Source of the DNA: Roseibium hamelinense
Lineage (GTDB): Bacteria > Pseudomonadota > Alphaproteobacteria > Rhizobiales > Stappiaceae
Direction of reading: 5' to 3'
Assembly: GCF_007830545.1 (NCBI RefSeq)
Contig: NZ_VLLF01000008.1
Coordinates: forward strand, 1-64,000
Length of the DNA: 64,000 bases
In this document: piece after piece, positions 24,361 to 33,770 of the stretch
How the letters are laid out: the number at the start of each line of letters is the position of its first letter
How positions within the stretch are numbered: the stretch's first letter is position 1
Position numbers and translations under genes: made by a program
Notes under the pieces: model-generated
Told to the model about the DNA's origin: nothing
Database searches by the model: none
The model's input: only the letters and a program-made list of their open reading frames with translations

Positions 24361-25567
24361 TAAGGCTGCGCTCATTGTCCTGAATAAAATCGCGGATGAT
24401 CGGCACAGCATCCCGTTCGGTCGACAAAAACAGCTGAAACACCATGTTGGACCCGTGCAGGAAGCCCAGTTCGACCGCGCAGAGATAAAACTCCCACATC
24501 CGACAAAAAGCTTCATCATATATGTTTTCGGCAGCCTCCCGGTTCGCCTCGAAGCGGATGCGCCAGTCTCTGATGGTGTAATAATAGTGCAACCGCAAGA
24601 TCTCGGCATCGCAAACCCACAGGCCAAGCCTTTCTGTGGACGCGAACACTTCCGATAAAGCCGGAACATAGCCACCGGGAAATATGTATTTCCGGATAAA
24701 TGGCCCGGTCGTGCCCGGCGGGGTCATGCGTCCGATCGAATGCACCACCGCATAGCCGTCATCGCTCATCACTTCCCGAATCTTGCCGAAATAGGCGTCA
24801 AGGTGACCGATCCCGACATGCTCCATCATGCCGACGGAGATCACGCGGTCGAATTTGCCTGAATATTCTCTGTAGTCCTTCAGAACGAATTTTACCTTGT
24901 CGCTGACCCCAGCCGCATCGACCCGTTCCTGAGCAATGCGGACCTGCTCCGGAGACACATTCAAAGATGTCACTCTGGCACCAGCCTGCGCCATCCGGAT
25001 CGCAAGACTGCCCCACCCGCCACCAATTTCAAGAACCTCCATGTCGGGTTTGAGGTCTAGTTTGGCGACCAAATGCGTGAGTTTTGCGTCCTGAGCCTCC
25101 TCCAGCGTGTCTTCAGGTCTGCGATAGTAGGCGCAGCTGTAGTTCAAACCCTCATCCAGAAATAGCCGATAGAGGTCGGTCGACAGGTCATAGTGATGCT
25201 GGGCCTGCCGCTTGGCCCGCTCAACGCTGTTCTGCTGCTGACGGCGCCGGAATGCTTTCCAAAATTTCCGCAACACACCTTGAACCGGATTTGCCCCCAG
25301 CGGCGCCCGATTGACCGAGAACAGATACATGAAATCGTAGATCGTGGACCCGTCTTCCATGGTCAACGACCCGTCCATATAGGCCTCTCCAGCGGCAAGT
25401 TCAGGGTTCAAAAACAACTTGCGGTGAAGCGCCTTGTCATGAATCCGGATGGTTACCGTTGGACCGTTTTCTCCAGTTCCAAACGTGTGCACCGATCCAT
25501 CAACATCAATCACACGCATCCGGCCATTCCTGACGAACGACCGCAACAAGCTTGACAACAAGCGCAT
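24347..25567 (-). CDS. cfa: Cyclopropane-fatty-acyl-phospholipid synthase family protein
   Basis: SAM-dependent enzyme that adds a methylene bridge to unsaturated phospholipid acyl chains. The 406-aa product has the CFA N-terminal region, then AQHHYDLSTDLYRLFLDEGLNYSCAYY split here as HHYDLSTDLY and LNYSCAYYRR, the SAM-binding VLEIGGGWGSLAIRMA, SVGMMEHVG and RKYIFPGGYVPALSE. GGGGGA precedes ATG 25567. Its end overlaps mtgA by 14 bases, and it is divergent from the polyprenyl synthase gene with 149 bases between. Confidence 0.92.
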   Translation of the reverse strand: MRLLSSLLRSFVRNGRMRVIDVDGSVHTFGTGENGPTVTIRIHDKALHRKLFLNPELAAGEAYMDGSLTMEDGSTIYDFMYLFSVNRAPLGANPVQGVLRKFWKAFRRRQQQNSVERAKRQAQHHYDLSTDLYRLFLDEGLNYSCAYYRRPEDTLEEAQDAKLTHLVAKLDLKPDMEVLEIGGGWGSLAIRMAQAGARVTSLNVSPEQVRIAQERVDAAGVSDKVKFVLKDYREYSGKFDRVISVGMMEHVGIGHLDAYFGKIREVMSDDGYAVVHSIGRMTPPGTTGPFIRKYIFPGGYVPALSEVFASTERLGLWVCDAEILRLHYYYTIRDWRIRFEANREAAENIYDEAFCRMWEFYLCAVELGFLHGSNMVFQLFLSTERDAVPIIRDFIQDNERSLNGLD

Positions 25568-25716
25568 GAATTCCCCCGCATTCCAAAAACAAAGCGCCCA
25601 AGACCCGGTTTCACAGTTGCTCCTCGAGCAAAAAACCATTTCGTGGCTTGACGATACATAGAATTCACGACAGGGAAACCGCCAAGCGGTCAGAAAAACG
25701 TACAGATGGGTGAGGA

Positions 25717-26622
25717 ATGGGCAGCGATTTAAAACCGCATCTAGCAAAAAGTGCAGAGCGAATTGACAGAGTTCTTGAAGAACTGCTGCAGGATGCGCCA
25801 ATGGATGGCGAAGTCCGCCGCCCGGCCCAGCTGATGGAGGCGATGCGTTATGCGGTGCTCGGTGGCGGTAAGAGATTAAGGCCAATTCTTGTTGCTGAGA
25901 CTGCGAACTTATTTGGCCGCAGCGACGATGGCGTGATTTATGCGGGCGCAGCCCTCGAGCTCATCCACTGCTATTCGCTGGTGCATGATGACCTTCCGGC
26001 AATGGATGACGATGATTTGCGCCGGGGTCAGCCCACCGTTCACAAGGCCTTTGACGAGGCGACGGCCATTCTGGCAGGCGATGCTCTTCTAACACTTGCC
26101 TTCGACATCATCGCCGATGCCAGGGTGCATGAGAGTGCGGACATCCGGCTGACGCTGTCCCGGGACCTTGCGCGGGCGGCCGGGATCGGCGGCATGGCGG
26201 GCGGCCAGATGCTGGATCTGGAATCTGAACACCGAGACCGCACAGAAGCGGAAATCCGCACCTTGCAGGCCATGAAAACCGGCGCGCTGTTGCGCTATGC
26301 TTGCCGGGCAGGCGCCATCCTCGCAGATGCCTCGCCTAACGATGCTGACCGACTCAAAAGGTTCGGCGAGATCATCGGGCTAGCCTTTCAACTGGCTGAT
26401 GACCTGCTTGATGTCGAAGCCGATGCCGAAGCCATGGGCAAGGCGACCGGCAAGGATGCGGAAGCGGGCAAGGCGACGCTGGTCGGCCTGTTGGGCATTG
26501 AGGCAACACGAGCTGAACTCGACAAGCTTGTCGAGGAGGCCCGTACACTTTTATCACCCTTCGGCGAAAACGCCACGCCGCTGAACGAGATCGCCCGATA
26601 CATCATCGAACGGAAAAACTGA
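25717..26622 (+). CDS. ispA: Polyprenyl synthetase (farnesyl/geranyl diphosphate synthase type)
   Basis: Condenses isopentenyl diphosphate with allylic diphosphates to make farnesyl-PP or a related short isoprenoid. The 301-aa product shows GGGKRLRPIL, the first aspartate-rich motif LVHDDLPAMDDDDLRRG, MKTGALLRYACRAGA and the second motif FQLADDLLDVEAD. The two residues inside DDLPAMDDDD and the length fit the bacterial FPP synthase/IspA group; chain length cannot be fixed from sequence alone. GTGAGGA precedes the ATG. No dxs is linked. Confidence 0.9.
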   Translation: MGSDLKPHLAKSAERIDRVLEELLQDAPMDGEVRRPAQLMEAMRYAVLGGGKRLRPILVAETANLFGRSDDGVIYAGAALELIHCYSLVHDDLPAMDDDDLRRGQPTVHKAFDEATAILAGDALLTLAFDIIADARVHESADIRLTLSRDLARAAGIGGMAGGQMLDLESEHRDRTEAEIRTLQAMKTGALLRYACRAGAILADASPNDADRLKRFGEIIGLAFQLADDLLDVEADAEAMGKATGKDAEAGKATLVGLLGIEATRAELDKLVEEARTLLSPFGENATPLNEIARYIIERKN

Positions 26623-26717
26623 CCAAACATCTGTTTACTATTTGTTAGGATTTTGGGCGCGTAGTGAGTTGCATAACTCACTTGATTGCTTTTTGGTTGT
26701 ATTTCCGGCGGCGGCAG

Positions 26718-27871
26718 ATGATCTCAACGCTCTCATCGGGTTTAACACGCTCCGATCTCCTCACCCGCACAACGGCCCCACAAGCGGGACCCGGCGCGTC
26801 AAAGTATCAAGCAGGCAACGCAGCACAAGCCGCGAGCACAGACACGAGCGCGGCAGGCAATCCTTTCCTGAACATCTCGGAAGAGGTCCTTCAGAACATG
26901 AAGGGCGCGGAGGAAACCTCCAATTTCCTTCAAAAAGCAGCCGAGAAAGCCGAGGACGACGACCGCGGTATGCGGATCGAGCAGCTTCGGCAAAAAATCG
27001 AGTTTTTGAAGGAAAGGCTCAAATTCGCGACACCGGAGCGGGCAAAGGCGTTGCTTCGCGAATTGAAACAGATCGCCAAAGAATTCAAGCAGGCGGCCAA
27101 ATCGCTGTCAGACGGCGGAATGAGCATGATGGCCGGTGTGGCCGGAGTTGGACCGCAAAATCCAGCAAACGCGACTGGAGCGGCTTCCGAGGCCGGGGTC
27201 GAGGCCGGGGTCGAGACCGCCACCGCCGCGTCGAACCCAGCCGTCGCAGCGACTGCAGACGGACCCGGCAACACTGCTGCAAGCAGCCCCGATCTGGCGC
27301 AAAACGCCTCAAACGCCCCACCCAAGCAGAACCTAAAGCTGCAAACGCCAAATCACCAGAAGGTGCCAGTAACGGGTCTGCACGGACGGATCAACAAGCT
27401 GGTCGCAGCGAAGCTGGCACACCCACACAGGCGAAAAACTTGCCTGCGGATGTCCAACAGGCCCTTGCGGCCTATTCGCAGACCTCTGCTGCGGGCCAGT
27501 CAGAGCAGGAAAGCGACCAACGCTACAACAGCACACAGGTGCGCCAAGGCCATGCCAAGGCTTTGCGCGAGCTGAAAAGCGAGATCGATTTCATCGCCGC
27601 CAAGATCAAAATCCTGATCGACCGTGACGACAAGGAATCCAAGGAAGAAATGAAGAAAGCCATGTCCGATCTGGACGATGGCATGCAGGCCTTGCGCGAG
27701 TTCGAGGCGGCTGCAGGCTCGGAAGGACAAAGCGGTGGCAGCGGCGAGGTTTCCAGCGTGAGCATAGGTACCGCGGAGGGCATCGACCCGGCACTATTTC
27801 CTGTCGATACAGCGGTTCCAGTTTCCACGAACACCGCAACCGTTTCCGTTCAACCGCAGCTGATCGTGTGA
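26718..27871 (+). pseudogene. Frameshifted coiled-coil protein of unknown function
   Basis: Two overlapping frames together make one protein. The N-terminal part (ATG 26718) has a Ser/Thr/Ala-rich start, then a coiled coil (IEQLRQKIEFLKERLKFATP, ALLRELKQIAKEFKQAAKSL) and a low-complexity Ala/Glu/Val linker. The C-terminal coiled coil (LRELKSEIDFIAAKIKILID, KEEMKKAMSDLDDGMQALRE) is in the -1 frame. Between them, restoring one base in the C-run near 27315-27319 would give an uninterrupted reading (APTQAEPK). Without it the first frame degenerates into arginine-rich sequence and stops at 27575. The linker includes a 12-bp tandem repeat at 27189-27212. Sequencing error, true inactivation and phase variation are all possible. 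Confidence 0.7.
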
Positions 27872-27890
27872 GTGGCTTTGTAACCGTCGG

Positions 27891-28811
27891 TCAGCTAGGT
27901 TTCGTACGCCCGAAATCCGGTGCGTCAGTTTCCTGACCGGCCTCGATGATCGACCGGCGGATACTCCTGGTACGGGTAAACAAATCAAACAACATGTCGC
28001 CATCGCCCCACCGAATAGCGCGCTGAAGCGCTGAGAGGTCTTCCGAAAAGCGCGCCAGCATCTCCAGGATGGCGTCTTTGTTGTTGAGGCAAACGTCTCG
28101 CCACATTGTAGGATCGGAGGCAGCGAGACGGGTAAAATCCCGAAAACCAGAAGCCGAATACTTGATGACCTGAGATTTTGTAACGGTTTCAAGATCGTCT
28201 GCCGTGCCGACGATGTTGTAAGCGATCAGGTGCGGTAAATGTGACACAATGGCAAGCACCAGATCATGGTGCCCGGCTTCCATCACATCAACATCCGACC
28301 CGCAGGCTCGCCAAAACGCACTCAGTTTCTGTACCATTGCCGGATCAGCGCCTTCAGGCGGCGTCAGAATGCACCAGCGGTCTTCAAAAAGGGTCGGGAA
28401 ACCGGCATCCGGACCAGATTGTTCTGTCCCCGCAATCGGGTGACCCGGAATGAGATGCACTCCATCCGGCACATGAGGCGCGACCTGCGCAATAACCGAC
28501 CCCTTGGTCGATCCGACATCGGTCAATATGGCGCCAGGTTGCAATGCCGGCGCAATCCACTTTGCAACCGCTTCATTCGCACCAACCGGCACGCAGAGAA
28601 TCACGAGATCTGCACCTTCCACAGCAACCGCCGCATCCAGTGAATAATGATCCCCAAGCCTAAGCTCTTCCGCTCTTTGAAGAGTGCTCGCCGAGCGGGT
28701 TGAGATGGAAATTTCCTGCGCCAGGCCCCGTACACGCACGGCTTGGGCCAAAGATGACCCAATGAGCCCGATCCCGATGAGGGCGAGACGGTCGAATAGT
28801 GGAGACGCCAT
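27891..28811 (-). CDS. tyrC: Prephenate/arogenate dehydrogenase (cyclohexadienyl dehydrogenase)
   Basis: Oxidative decarboxylation step of tyrosine synthesis. The 306-aa protein begins with a Rossmann motif LALIGIGLIGSSLAQAVR, then LVILCVPVGANEAV, ILTDVGSTKGSVI, the active-site IPGHPIAGTEQSGPDAG and SHLPHLIAYNIVGTA with the conserved His. It is the third gene of a chorismate mutase-aminotransferase-dehydrogenase operon; 14 bases separate it from the aminotransferase gene. NAD or NADP use and the choice of prephenate or arogenate are not certain. Confidence 0.93.
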   Translation of the reverse strand: MASPLFDRLALIGIGLIGSSLAQAVRVRGLAQEISISTRSASTLQRAEELRLGDHYSLDAAVAVEGADLVILCVPVGANEAVAKWIAPALQPGAILTDVGSTKGSVIAQVAPHVPDGVHLIPGHPIAGTEQSGPDAGFPTLFEDRWCILTPPEGADPAMVQKLSAFWRACGSDVDVMEAGHHDLVLAIVSHLPHLIAYNIVGTADDLETVTKSQVIKYSASGFRDFTRLAASDPTMWRDVCLNNKDAILEMLARFSEDLSALQRAIRWGDGDMLFDLFTRTRSIRRSIIEAGQETDAPDFGRTKPS

Positions 28812-28825
28812 TTTTCTTTTCTAAG

Positions 28826-29953
28826 TTATGCTTGAAGGAACGCTTTCAGGTGATCAACCACCGTGCGATTGGCCTCTTCCGTGCCAATGGACATACGCAG
28901 CGCATTCGGCAGACCGTAATTCCCGACCAGCCGCAACACGCAGCCGCGCTCAAGTAGATAACGGTCAGCGTCAACGGCGCGCTTGCCATCTTGTTCGGGG
29001 AAATGAACCAACACAAAATTGCCGACGCTAGGCGTCACGGACAAACCCAGAGCTTCAAGCTGCTGCGTGACCCATGGCAACCATATATCGTTGTGGGCAA
29101 CCGCTGCTTCAACAAATACCGTGTCCCGTACTGCTGCAATGCCAACCGCGATGGCGGGACCCGAAACGTTGAATGGCCCCCGGATGCGATTCAAAGCGTC
29201 AATGACGTGCGCAGGTCCGAATCCCCAGCCAAGCCTGAGATTAGCCAGGCCGTAAATTTTTGAAAACGTACGCGTCATGACAACATTTTCAGAGGTGGCT
29301 GCCAGCTCCATGCCGCTTTCGTAGTCGTTCCTGCGCACGTATTCTCCGTAGGCCGCATCCAGCACCAGCAACGTGCTGGCTGGCAAGCCCGCATGCAGAC
29401 GGCGCACCTCTTCGAACGGTAGATAGGTTCCGGTCGGATTATTCGGGTTTGCCAAGAACACCATTTTCGTACGCGGCGTGACCCGTTCGAGAATGGCATC
29501 CACATTTGCCGTCAACTCGATTTCCGGTGCCACAACCGGTGTCGCCCCAGCAGCCCGTATTGCGATGTCATAGACCAAGAAACCGTGTTCGCAGTATATC
29601 GCCTCATCACCCGCACCAAGATAAGCATAAGCGAGCAAAGACAGGATCTCGTCAGAACCGGCTCCGCAAATGATCCGGTCGGAATTGAGACCGTAGACCT
29701 CGCCGATCGCCTGACGAAGCGCGCTCGCGCTGCCATCGGGATACAGTTCCAGCACTTTGGAAAGATCCGAATAGGCCGCGATCGCCTGTTTACTTGCGCC
29801 AAGCGGTGTCTCGTTGCTTGACAATTTATGGAGCGTTGCCCCGCCGGTCGCTTTGGATTTTCCCGGTATGTAGGGAGCAATATCCAAGACACCCGGGCGT
29901 GGCACCGGCCGGTTTTGCGTGTCCAATGCTGCTTCAGCTTGACTGCTTGTCAT
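28826..29953 (-). CDS. hisC: Histidinol-phosphate aminotransferase family (likely aromatic aminotransferase)
   Basis: Fold-type I PLP aminotransferase of 375 aa. Visible features are [13 protein letters not shown]-like [29 protein letters not shown], the PLP lysine in [20 protein letters not shown] and the C-terminal [14 protein letters not shown]. HisC-type enzymes placed between chorismate mutase and tyrC commonly serve phenylalanine/tyrosine transamination as well as histidine synthesis. It starts 3 bases after the chorismate mutase stop, so the three genes are co-transcribed. Confidence 0.92.
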   Translation of the reverse strand: MTSSQAEAALDTQNRPVPRPGVLDIAPYIPGKSKATGGATLHKLSSNETPLGASKQAIAAYSDLSKVLELYPDGSASALRQAIGEVYGLNSDRIICGAGSDEILSLLAYAYLGAGDEAIYCEHGFLVYDIAIRAAGATPVVAPEIELTANVDAILERVTPRTKMVFLANPNNPTGTYLPFEEVRRLHAGLPASTLLVLDAAYGEYVRRNDYESGMELAATSENVVMTRTFSKIYGLANLRLGWGFGPAHVIDALNRIRGPFNVSGPAIAVGIAAVRDTVFVEAAVAHNDIWLPWVTQQLEALGLSVTPSVGNFVLVHFPEQDGKRAVDADRYLLERGCVLRLVGNYGLPNALRMSIGTEEANRTVVDHLKAFLQA

Positions 29954-29956
29954 GTT

Positions 29957-30832
29957 TCAACCCTCAGAGACGATCGTCACGACCGTTTCAAATTCTTCAT
30001 TCGTATCGCTTTCGATATCGATTGCGGCCGTGTACCCCCCGACCGGTCTCAAGACATCCGGCTCAGCGCCGGCATCAGCGCATGCCTTAAGAGCCTCTGT
30101 TTCATCCAAATCAGCGGACACTGCAATCAGCGCGTCAACCCCGCTCGCCGATCGATGAAAGCTCACAACCTCGATACCCTGGCCCATGAGATCGCCAGGC
30201 AACACCGAACCCCAGCGCGCATCATAGACAATGACATCCTGCTGGTCGCGTGGCACTTCGGCGCGGGAAATAACCAGCATAGGCAAATCTGCCGGCCGTG
30301 TATCGAGAACCAAGAACGGCAACCGGGCCGTCACGCGCGCGCCTGTCTCACTAAGGCCCCGCCACCACGGCAAATCTGAACGGTCGCTCAAAGCAATAAG
30401 CCCGATATCATTCTGCGATCCAGCAACCACCCCAACCACATCGGCGGCATCCGACCCTGCCTCAAGCTCAGGATTGAACCCGAAGTGGTAACGGGCAGCG
30501 TCCAACATGCCGAGAAGCTCAGCGCCACCATCCAGATGCACAGTGAAGGGAGCTTCCAAAAACGCACAAGTCGCGACGATGTCGCGCCAGAGATGTTCTA
30601 CCGCTGTCAAAGGCAGGTCACCTTCATGCCGTTCGACCAACAAACGCATGCGCTCAGCATCGCGCACAGGGTCTAGGACAGGCCCTTCGTCGCCCGTTGC
30701 CCGGTGGGCGGCAATCAGGCCCTGAACAACTTGTGCCCGCTCGATCAATAACGCGTGCATTTGCGCGTCCAAATCCTTGAGGCGCTCAAGTAGGGTCTCA
30801 CTTGGATGTGTTGAGGATTTCATTCCGCTCAT
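29957..30832 (-). CDS. Chorismate mutase (AroQ class) with C-terminal extension
   Basis: Residues about 10-95 form an AroQ helical domain (LLERLKDLDAQMHALLIERA, DPVRDAERMRLLVERHEG, EHLWRDIVATCAFLEAP), which converts chorismate to prephenate. The remaining ~195 residues (ARYHFGFNPELEAG, NDIGLIALSDRSDLPWW, RLPFLVLDTRPADLPMLVIS) recall the layout of a prephenate dehydratase domain but lack its clear TRF active-site motif. It is therefore probably a monofunctional mutase with a degenerate or regulatory tail. ATG 30832 is chosen; ATG 30823 or TTG 30862 are alternatives. First gene of the tyrosine operon. Confidence 0.8.
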   Translation of the reverse strand: MSGMKSSTHPSETLLERLKDLDAQMHALLIERAQVVQGLIAAHRATGDEGPVLDPVRDAERMRLLVERHEGDLPLTAVEHLWRDIVATCAFLEAPFTVHLDGGAELLGMLDAARYHFGFNPELEAGSDAADVVGVVAGSQNDIGLIALSDRSDLPWWRGLSETGARVTARLPFLVLDTRPADLPMLVISRAEVPRDQQDVIVYDARWGSVLPGDLMGQGIEVVSFHRSASGVDALIAVSADLDETEALKACADAGAEPDVLRPVGGYTAAIDIESDTNEEFETVVTIVSEG

Positions 30833-30911
30833 TGGCTGTCTTTGCGATGTCAGGCGGTTCAATTCGGGCGCTAGTCATAGGCATCCGATGCGCCAAACGC
30901 AAAAGAAAACG

Positions 30912-30941
30912 TTGACACAAGAGCTCCAGGGCACCTACTTG
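30912..30941 (+). promoter_or_regulatory. Possible promoter of metX-metW
   Basis: A perfect TTGACA (30912-30917) stands 18 bases before TACTTG (30936-30941), a weak -10. No SAM-II riboswitch, which often controls this gene in alphaproteobacteria, can be recognised in the 30942-31029 leader. Confidence 0.35.
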
Positions 30942-31029
30942 CGCAGGCCCGACCCCTTTAAAAGGCCTTGTTTTGATGCGTATTACGTGCTGTGACCAGC
31001 CGTAAAACTGAGGACAAAAAACGTCGAAC

Positions 31030-32229
31030 ATGCTTGGCGACACCGCTTCCCAGTCAATTCTCGAAGTTTCTTTGCGAGAGGTTGAGACCCCCAGCAGTAA
31101 GTTGACCCGGTTTGGGTCCGACCGGCCATTGAAGCTTGATTCAGGCGCAACACTCGGGCCGTGGCAGATCGCCTATGAGACATACGGAACACTGAATGCC
31201 GGCAAAACGAATGCGGTCCTGATCTGCCATGCGCTGACCGGCGACCAATATGTCGCCTCGACCAATCCGATAACCGGTAAACCAGGCTGGTGGAACAAAA
31301 TGGTCGGGCCGGGATGTCCGATCGATACGAACCATTATTTCGTGATCTGTGCGAATGTTCTTTGCGGGTGCCTTGGGACTACTGGACCAGCGAACGTCAA
31401 TTCAACAACCGGTCAGCCTTACGGGTTGACCATGCCAGTCGTAACTATTCGCGATATGGTTCGGGCACAGGCGCAATTGATCGATTATCTGGGTATCGAA
31501 ACCCTGTTCATGGTCGCCGGAGGCTCCATGGGCGGTATGCAGGTGCTGCAATGGGCTGCCAGTTATCCTGAACGCGTTTTCGCCGCAGTGCCTATTGCGG
31601 CAGGTGCAAGGCATTCGTCGCAAAACATCGCCTTCCACGAGGTTGGACGTCAGGCAATTATGGCGGATCCTGACTGGAACGGCGGGAATTACATCGCGAA
31701 GGGTACGCGGCCGACCAAGGGGCTCGCGGTTGCCCGGATGGCAGCACATATCACCTATATGTCAGACGAGTCGCTCCATCAGAAATTTGGCCGTAATCTC
31801 CAGGATCGGGACAATCTGACCTTCGGGTTCGACGCAGATTTCCAGATCGAAAGCTATCTGCGCCATCAAGGCATGACATTTGTCGACCGGTTTGATGCCA
31901 ATTCCTATCTCTATGTGACGCGTGCAATGGACTACTTTGACCTTGCGGCTGAATTTGGAGGTACCCTGGCAAACGCCTTCAAGCAGACTGCGACCCGGTT
32001 CTGCGTCATGTCGTTTACGTCCGATTGGCTATTTCCAACCTCGGAAAGCAAGGCGGTTGTCAAGGCGCTGAACGCCGCCGCCGCCAACGTGTCATTCGTC
32101 GAAGTTGAAACAGACCGCGGCCACGATGCATTTCTCCTCGACGTTCCAGAAATGTTTTCAACGATACGAGGGTTCGTGACCGGCGCGGCGCATGCACGCG
32201 GCATTCCAGCGCCTGGGGGAGCAGACTGA
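31030..32229 (+). CDS. metX: Homoserine O-acyltransferase MetX
   Basis: Alpha/beta-hydrolase that acylates homoserine at the start of methionine synthesis, usually with acetyl-CoA; some MetX proteins use succinyl-CoA. The 399-aa product has CHALTGDQY, the nucleophile elbow [15 protein letters not shown], the conserved [16 protein letters not shown] and the C-terminal His in [10 protein letters not shown]. It is followed after one base by metW, the usual pairing in proteobacteria. ATG 31030 has GAGGAC upstream. Divergent from the tyrosine operon with about 200 bases between. Confidence 0.93.
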   Translation: MLGDTASQSILEVSLREVETPSSKLTRFGSDRPLKLDSGATLGPWQIAYETYGTLNAGKTNAVLICHALTGDQYVASTNPITGKPGWWNKMVGPGCPIDTNHYFVICANVLCGCLGTTGPANVNSTTGQPYGLTMPVVTIRDMVRAQAQLIDYLGIETLFMVAGGSMGGMQVLQWAASYPERVFAAVPIAAGARHSSQNIAFHEVGRQAIMADPDWNGGNYIAKGTRPTKGLAVARMAAHITYMSDESLHQKFGRNLQDRDNLTFGFDADFQIESYLRHQGMTFVDRFDANSYLYVTRAMDYFDLAAEFGGTLANAFKQTATRFCVMSFTSDWLFPTSESKAVVKALNAAAANVSFVEVETDRGHDAFLLDVPEMFSTIRGFVTGAAHARGIPAPGGAD

Positions 32230-32230
32230 A

Positions 32231-32863
32231 ATGAATCTGTCTCCGAAACAATACGACGCCTCCGGCGTACGCGGTGACCATCGCGTAGTCGCGTCCCTCG
32301 TGCCCGAAGGCGCGCGGGTTCTCGATATCGGATCAGAGGACGGAGCCTTGTTGCAGCTCCTTAGCCAGAACCGTAACGTCGACGGACGCGGCGTTGAATT
32401 GTCACAACAGGGCGTGAACAGCTGTGTGGCACGAGGTCTGTCGGTCATTCAAGGCGATGCCGATACAGATCTGACAGACTATCCAGACGATGCATTTGAT
32501 GTGGTGATTTTGAGCCAAACGCTTCAAGCAACGCGGGATCCGAAAGGCGTCATGCAACAGCTATTGCGGATCGGAAACCAGGTCATCGTGTCCATTCCGA
32601 ATTTCGCCTTCTGGCGAAACCGGGTCCAGCTGCTCTTCAAGGGGCGTATGCCTGTCACGAAATATCTCCCCTACGAATGGTACGACACGCCCAACATTCA
32701 CTTCTGCTCCCTCAAGGATTTCGTCACCCTATGTGACGAACTGGACGCGAAGGTGGAAAAGGCGGTTGCCTTAAGCGGCCAGGGCGCGCATATCAAATTC
32801 GCAGCCCCATGGTGGTTCTGGAACATTGCCGCCGAACAAGCTGTCTTTTTGCTGAGACGGTGA
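32231..32863 (+). CDS. metW: Methionine biosynthesis protein MetW
   Basis: A 210-aa SAM-methyltransferase-like protein that works with MetX; MetW has been reported to activate or partner homoserine acyltransferase in several bacteria. It shows ARVLDIGSEDGALLQLLSQ (SAM-like fold), the segment VVILSQTLQATRDP and the MetW hallmark SIPNFAFWRNRVQLLFKGRM followed by PYEWYDTPNIHFCSLKDF. ATG 32231 lies one base after the metX stop. The open frame continues upstream into metX to 32192 but that start is not needed. It ends one base before the convergent methyltransferase stop. Confidence 0.95.
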   Translation: MNLSPKQYDASGVRGDHRVVASLVPEGARVLDIGSEDGALLQLLSQNRNVDGRGVELSQQGVNSCVARGLSVIQGDADTDLTDYPDDAFDVVILSQTLQATRDPKGVMQQLLRIGNQVIVSIPNFAFWRNRVQLLFKGRMPVTKYLPYEWYDTPNIHFCSLKDFVTLCDELDAKVEKAVALSGQGAHIKFAAPWWFWNIAAEQAVFLLRR

Positions 32864-32864
32864 A

Positions 32865-33641
32865 TCACACAGATGTCGGGCCAGCATCTGTTCGCCGCAC
32901 CGGTTTGAGACCCACTGGCGCGCCCTTCGGCACAAAAACGGGCTTGAGAACCCGCAGGGGGCTTTTGTTGCCATTGGAAGGAATGGTCCGGTACACCTTT
33001 TTCTCGGCCTCCATCAACAGCAGGCCGCCAAAGGCCGGCCAGATTCGCCGTCCGATCCGCTCCCAAGTCCATGCCGCACGCAATACGGATCTCGCCTTAG
33101 TCGGCGGCATGAACAACGCCTCGCGATCGTCAAGAATTTCGAAATGGCAGTTCCGCAACAAATCTTTCAACTGACCGCGGGAATAGGGCCGTCCATATCC
33201 AAAAGGCGACAATTCAGATTGCGACCAGAGCCCGCGGCGATTCGGAACGATGGCGAGCAATTTCCCGCCGGGCGCCAAAACCCGCCAGGCTTCTTCAAGG
33301 ATGGCAGATGCGTCCGAACAATGATCAAGCGCATGCACCATCATCACCCGGTCAAATACGGCATCTGAAAACGGCAAGCTTGCATCCTGAACCAGCGCGG
33401 CCGCTGTCTCGCGCTCTTGGGGCCAAGGCACGGCGCCCTGTTGAGCGGGCATCGCGGCCATGCATTTTTCCGCCTGCCCGAGATAGGGGCGCATGAACGG
33501 GCCCGCATAGCCAATGCCGAGCAGACTTTGGCGCGTCAGATCAGGCCACATCAAGCGCACGTGCTCGCCAATCAGCCCTCGGAGCAGCTGGCCGAGCGGC
33601 AGATCATAAAATGTTCGCAGATCGGCGACGTCGAGATACAT
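32865..33641 (-). CDS. Class I SAM-dependent methyltransferase
   Basis: A 258-aa protein with the N-terminal segment LRTFYDLPLGQLLRGLIGEH typical of a group of alphaproteobacterial methyltransferases, then SLLGIGYAGPFMRPYL as the SAM-binding strand, ASLPFSDAVFDRVMMVHALDHC and the Methyltransf_11-type EEAWRVLAPGGKLLAIVPN. ATG 33641 is the start; the frame is open to 34169 but that part is antisense to gloB. It is divergent from gloB, a pairing I have the impression is common in related genomes. Substrate unknown. Confidence 0.82.
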   Translation of the reverse strand: MYLDVADLRTFYDLPLGQLLRGLIGEHVRLMWPDLTRQSLLGIGYAGPFMRPYLGQAEKCMAAMPAQQGAVPWPQERETAAALVQDASLPFSDAVFDRVMMVHALDHCSDASAILEEAWRVLAPGGKLLAIVPNRRGLWSQSELSPFGYGRPYSRGQLKDLLRNCHFEILDDREALFMPPTKARSVLRAAWTWERIGRRIWPAFGGLLLMEAEKKVYRTIPSNGNKSPLRVLKPVFVPKGAPVGLKPVRRTDAGPTSV

Positions 33642-33770
33642 GCAGCTTCCGGTTCGATGTGCGGCGATTGAACCCTTATCAGAAGGAAATCGCAAGGTGA
33701 AAGCCCTTGTTCTGATCGGGCTTGTTTGCCACCTTAACGTGATGCGAGCCATTTCCGGAGATACCAGATA

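Noticed and set aside
27303-27340. Programmed -1 frameshifting in the coiled-coil gene
   Set aside because: No X-XXY-YYZ slippery heptamer in the zero frame and no evident downstream structure; a base loss in a C-run is simpler.
30863-31029. SAM-II riboswitch expected upstream of metX in alphaproteobacteria
   Set aside because: The conserved pseudoknot elements could not be found in this leader.
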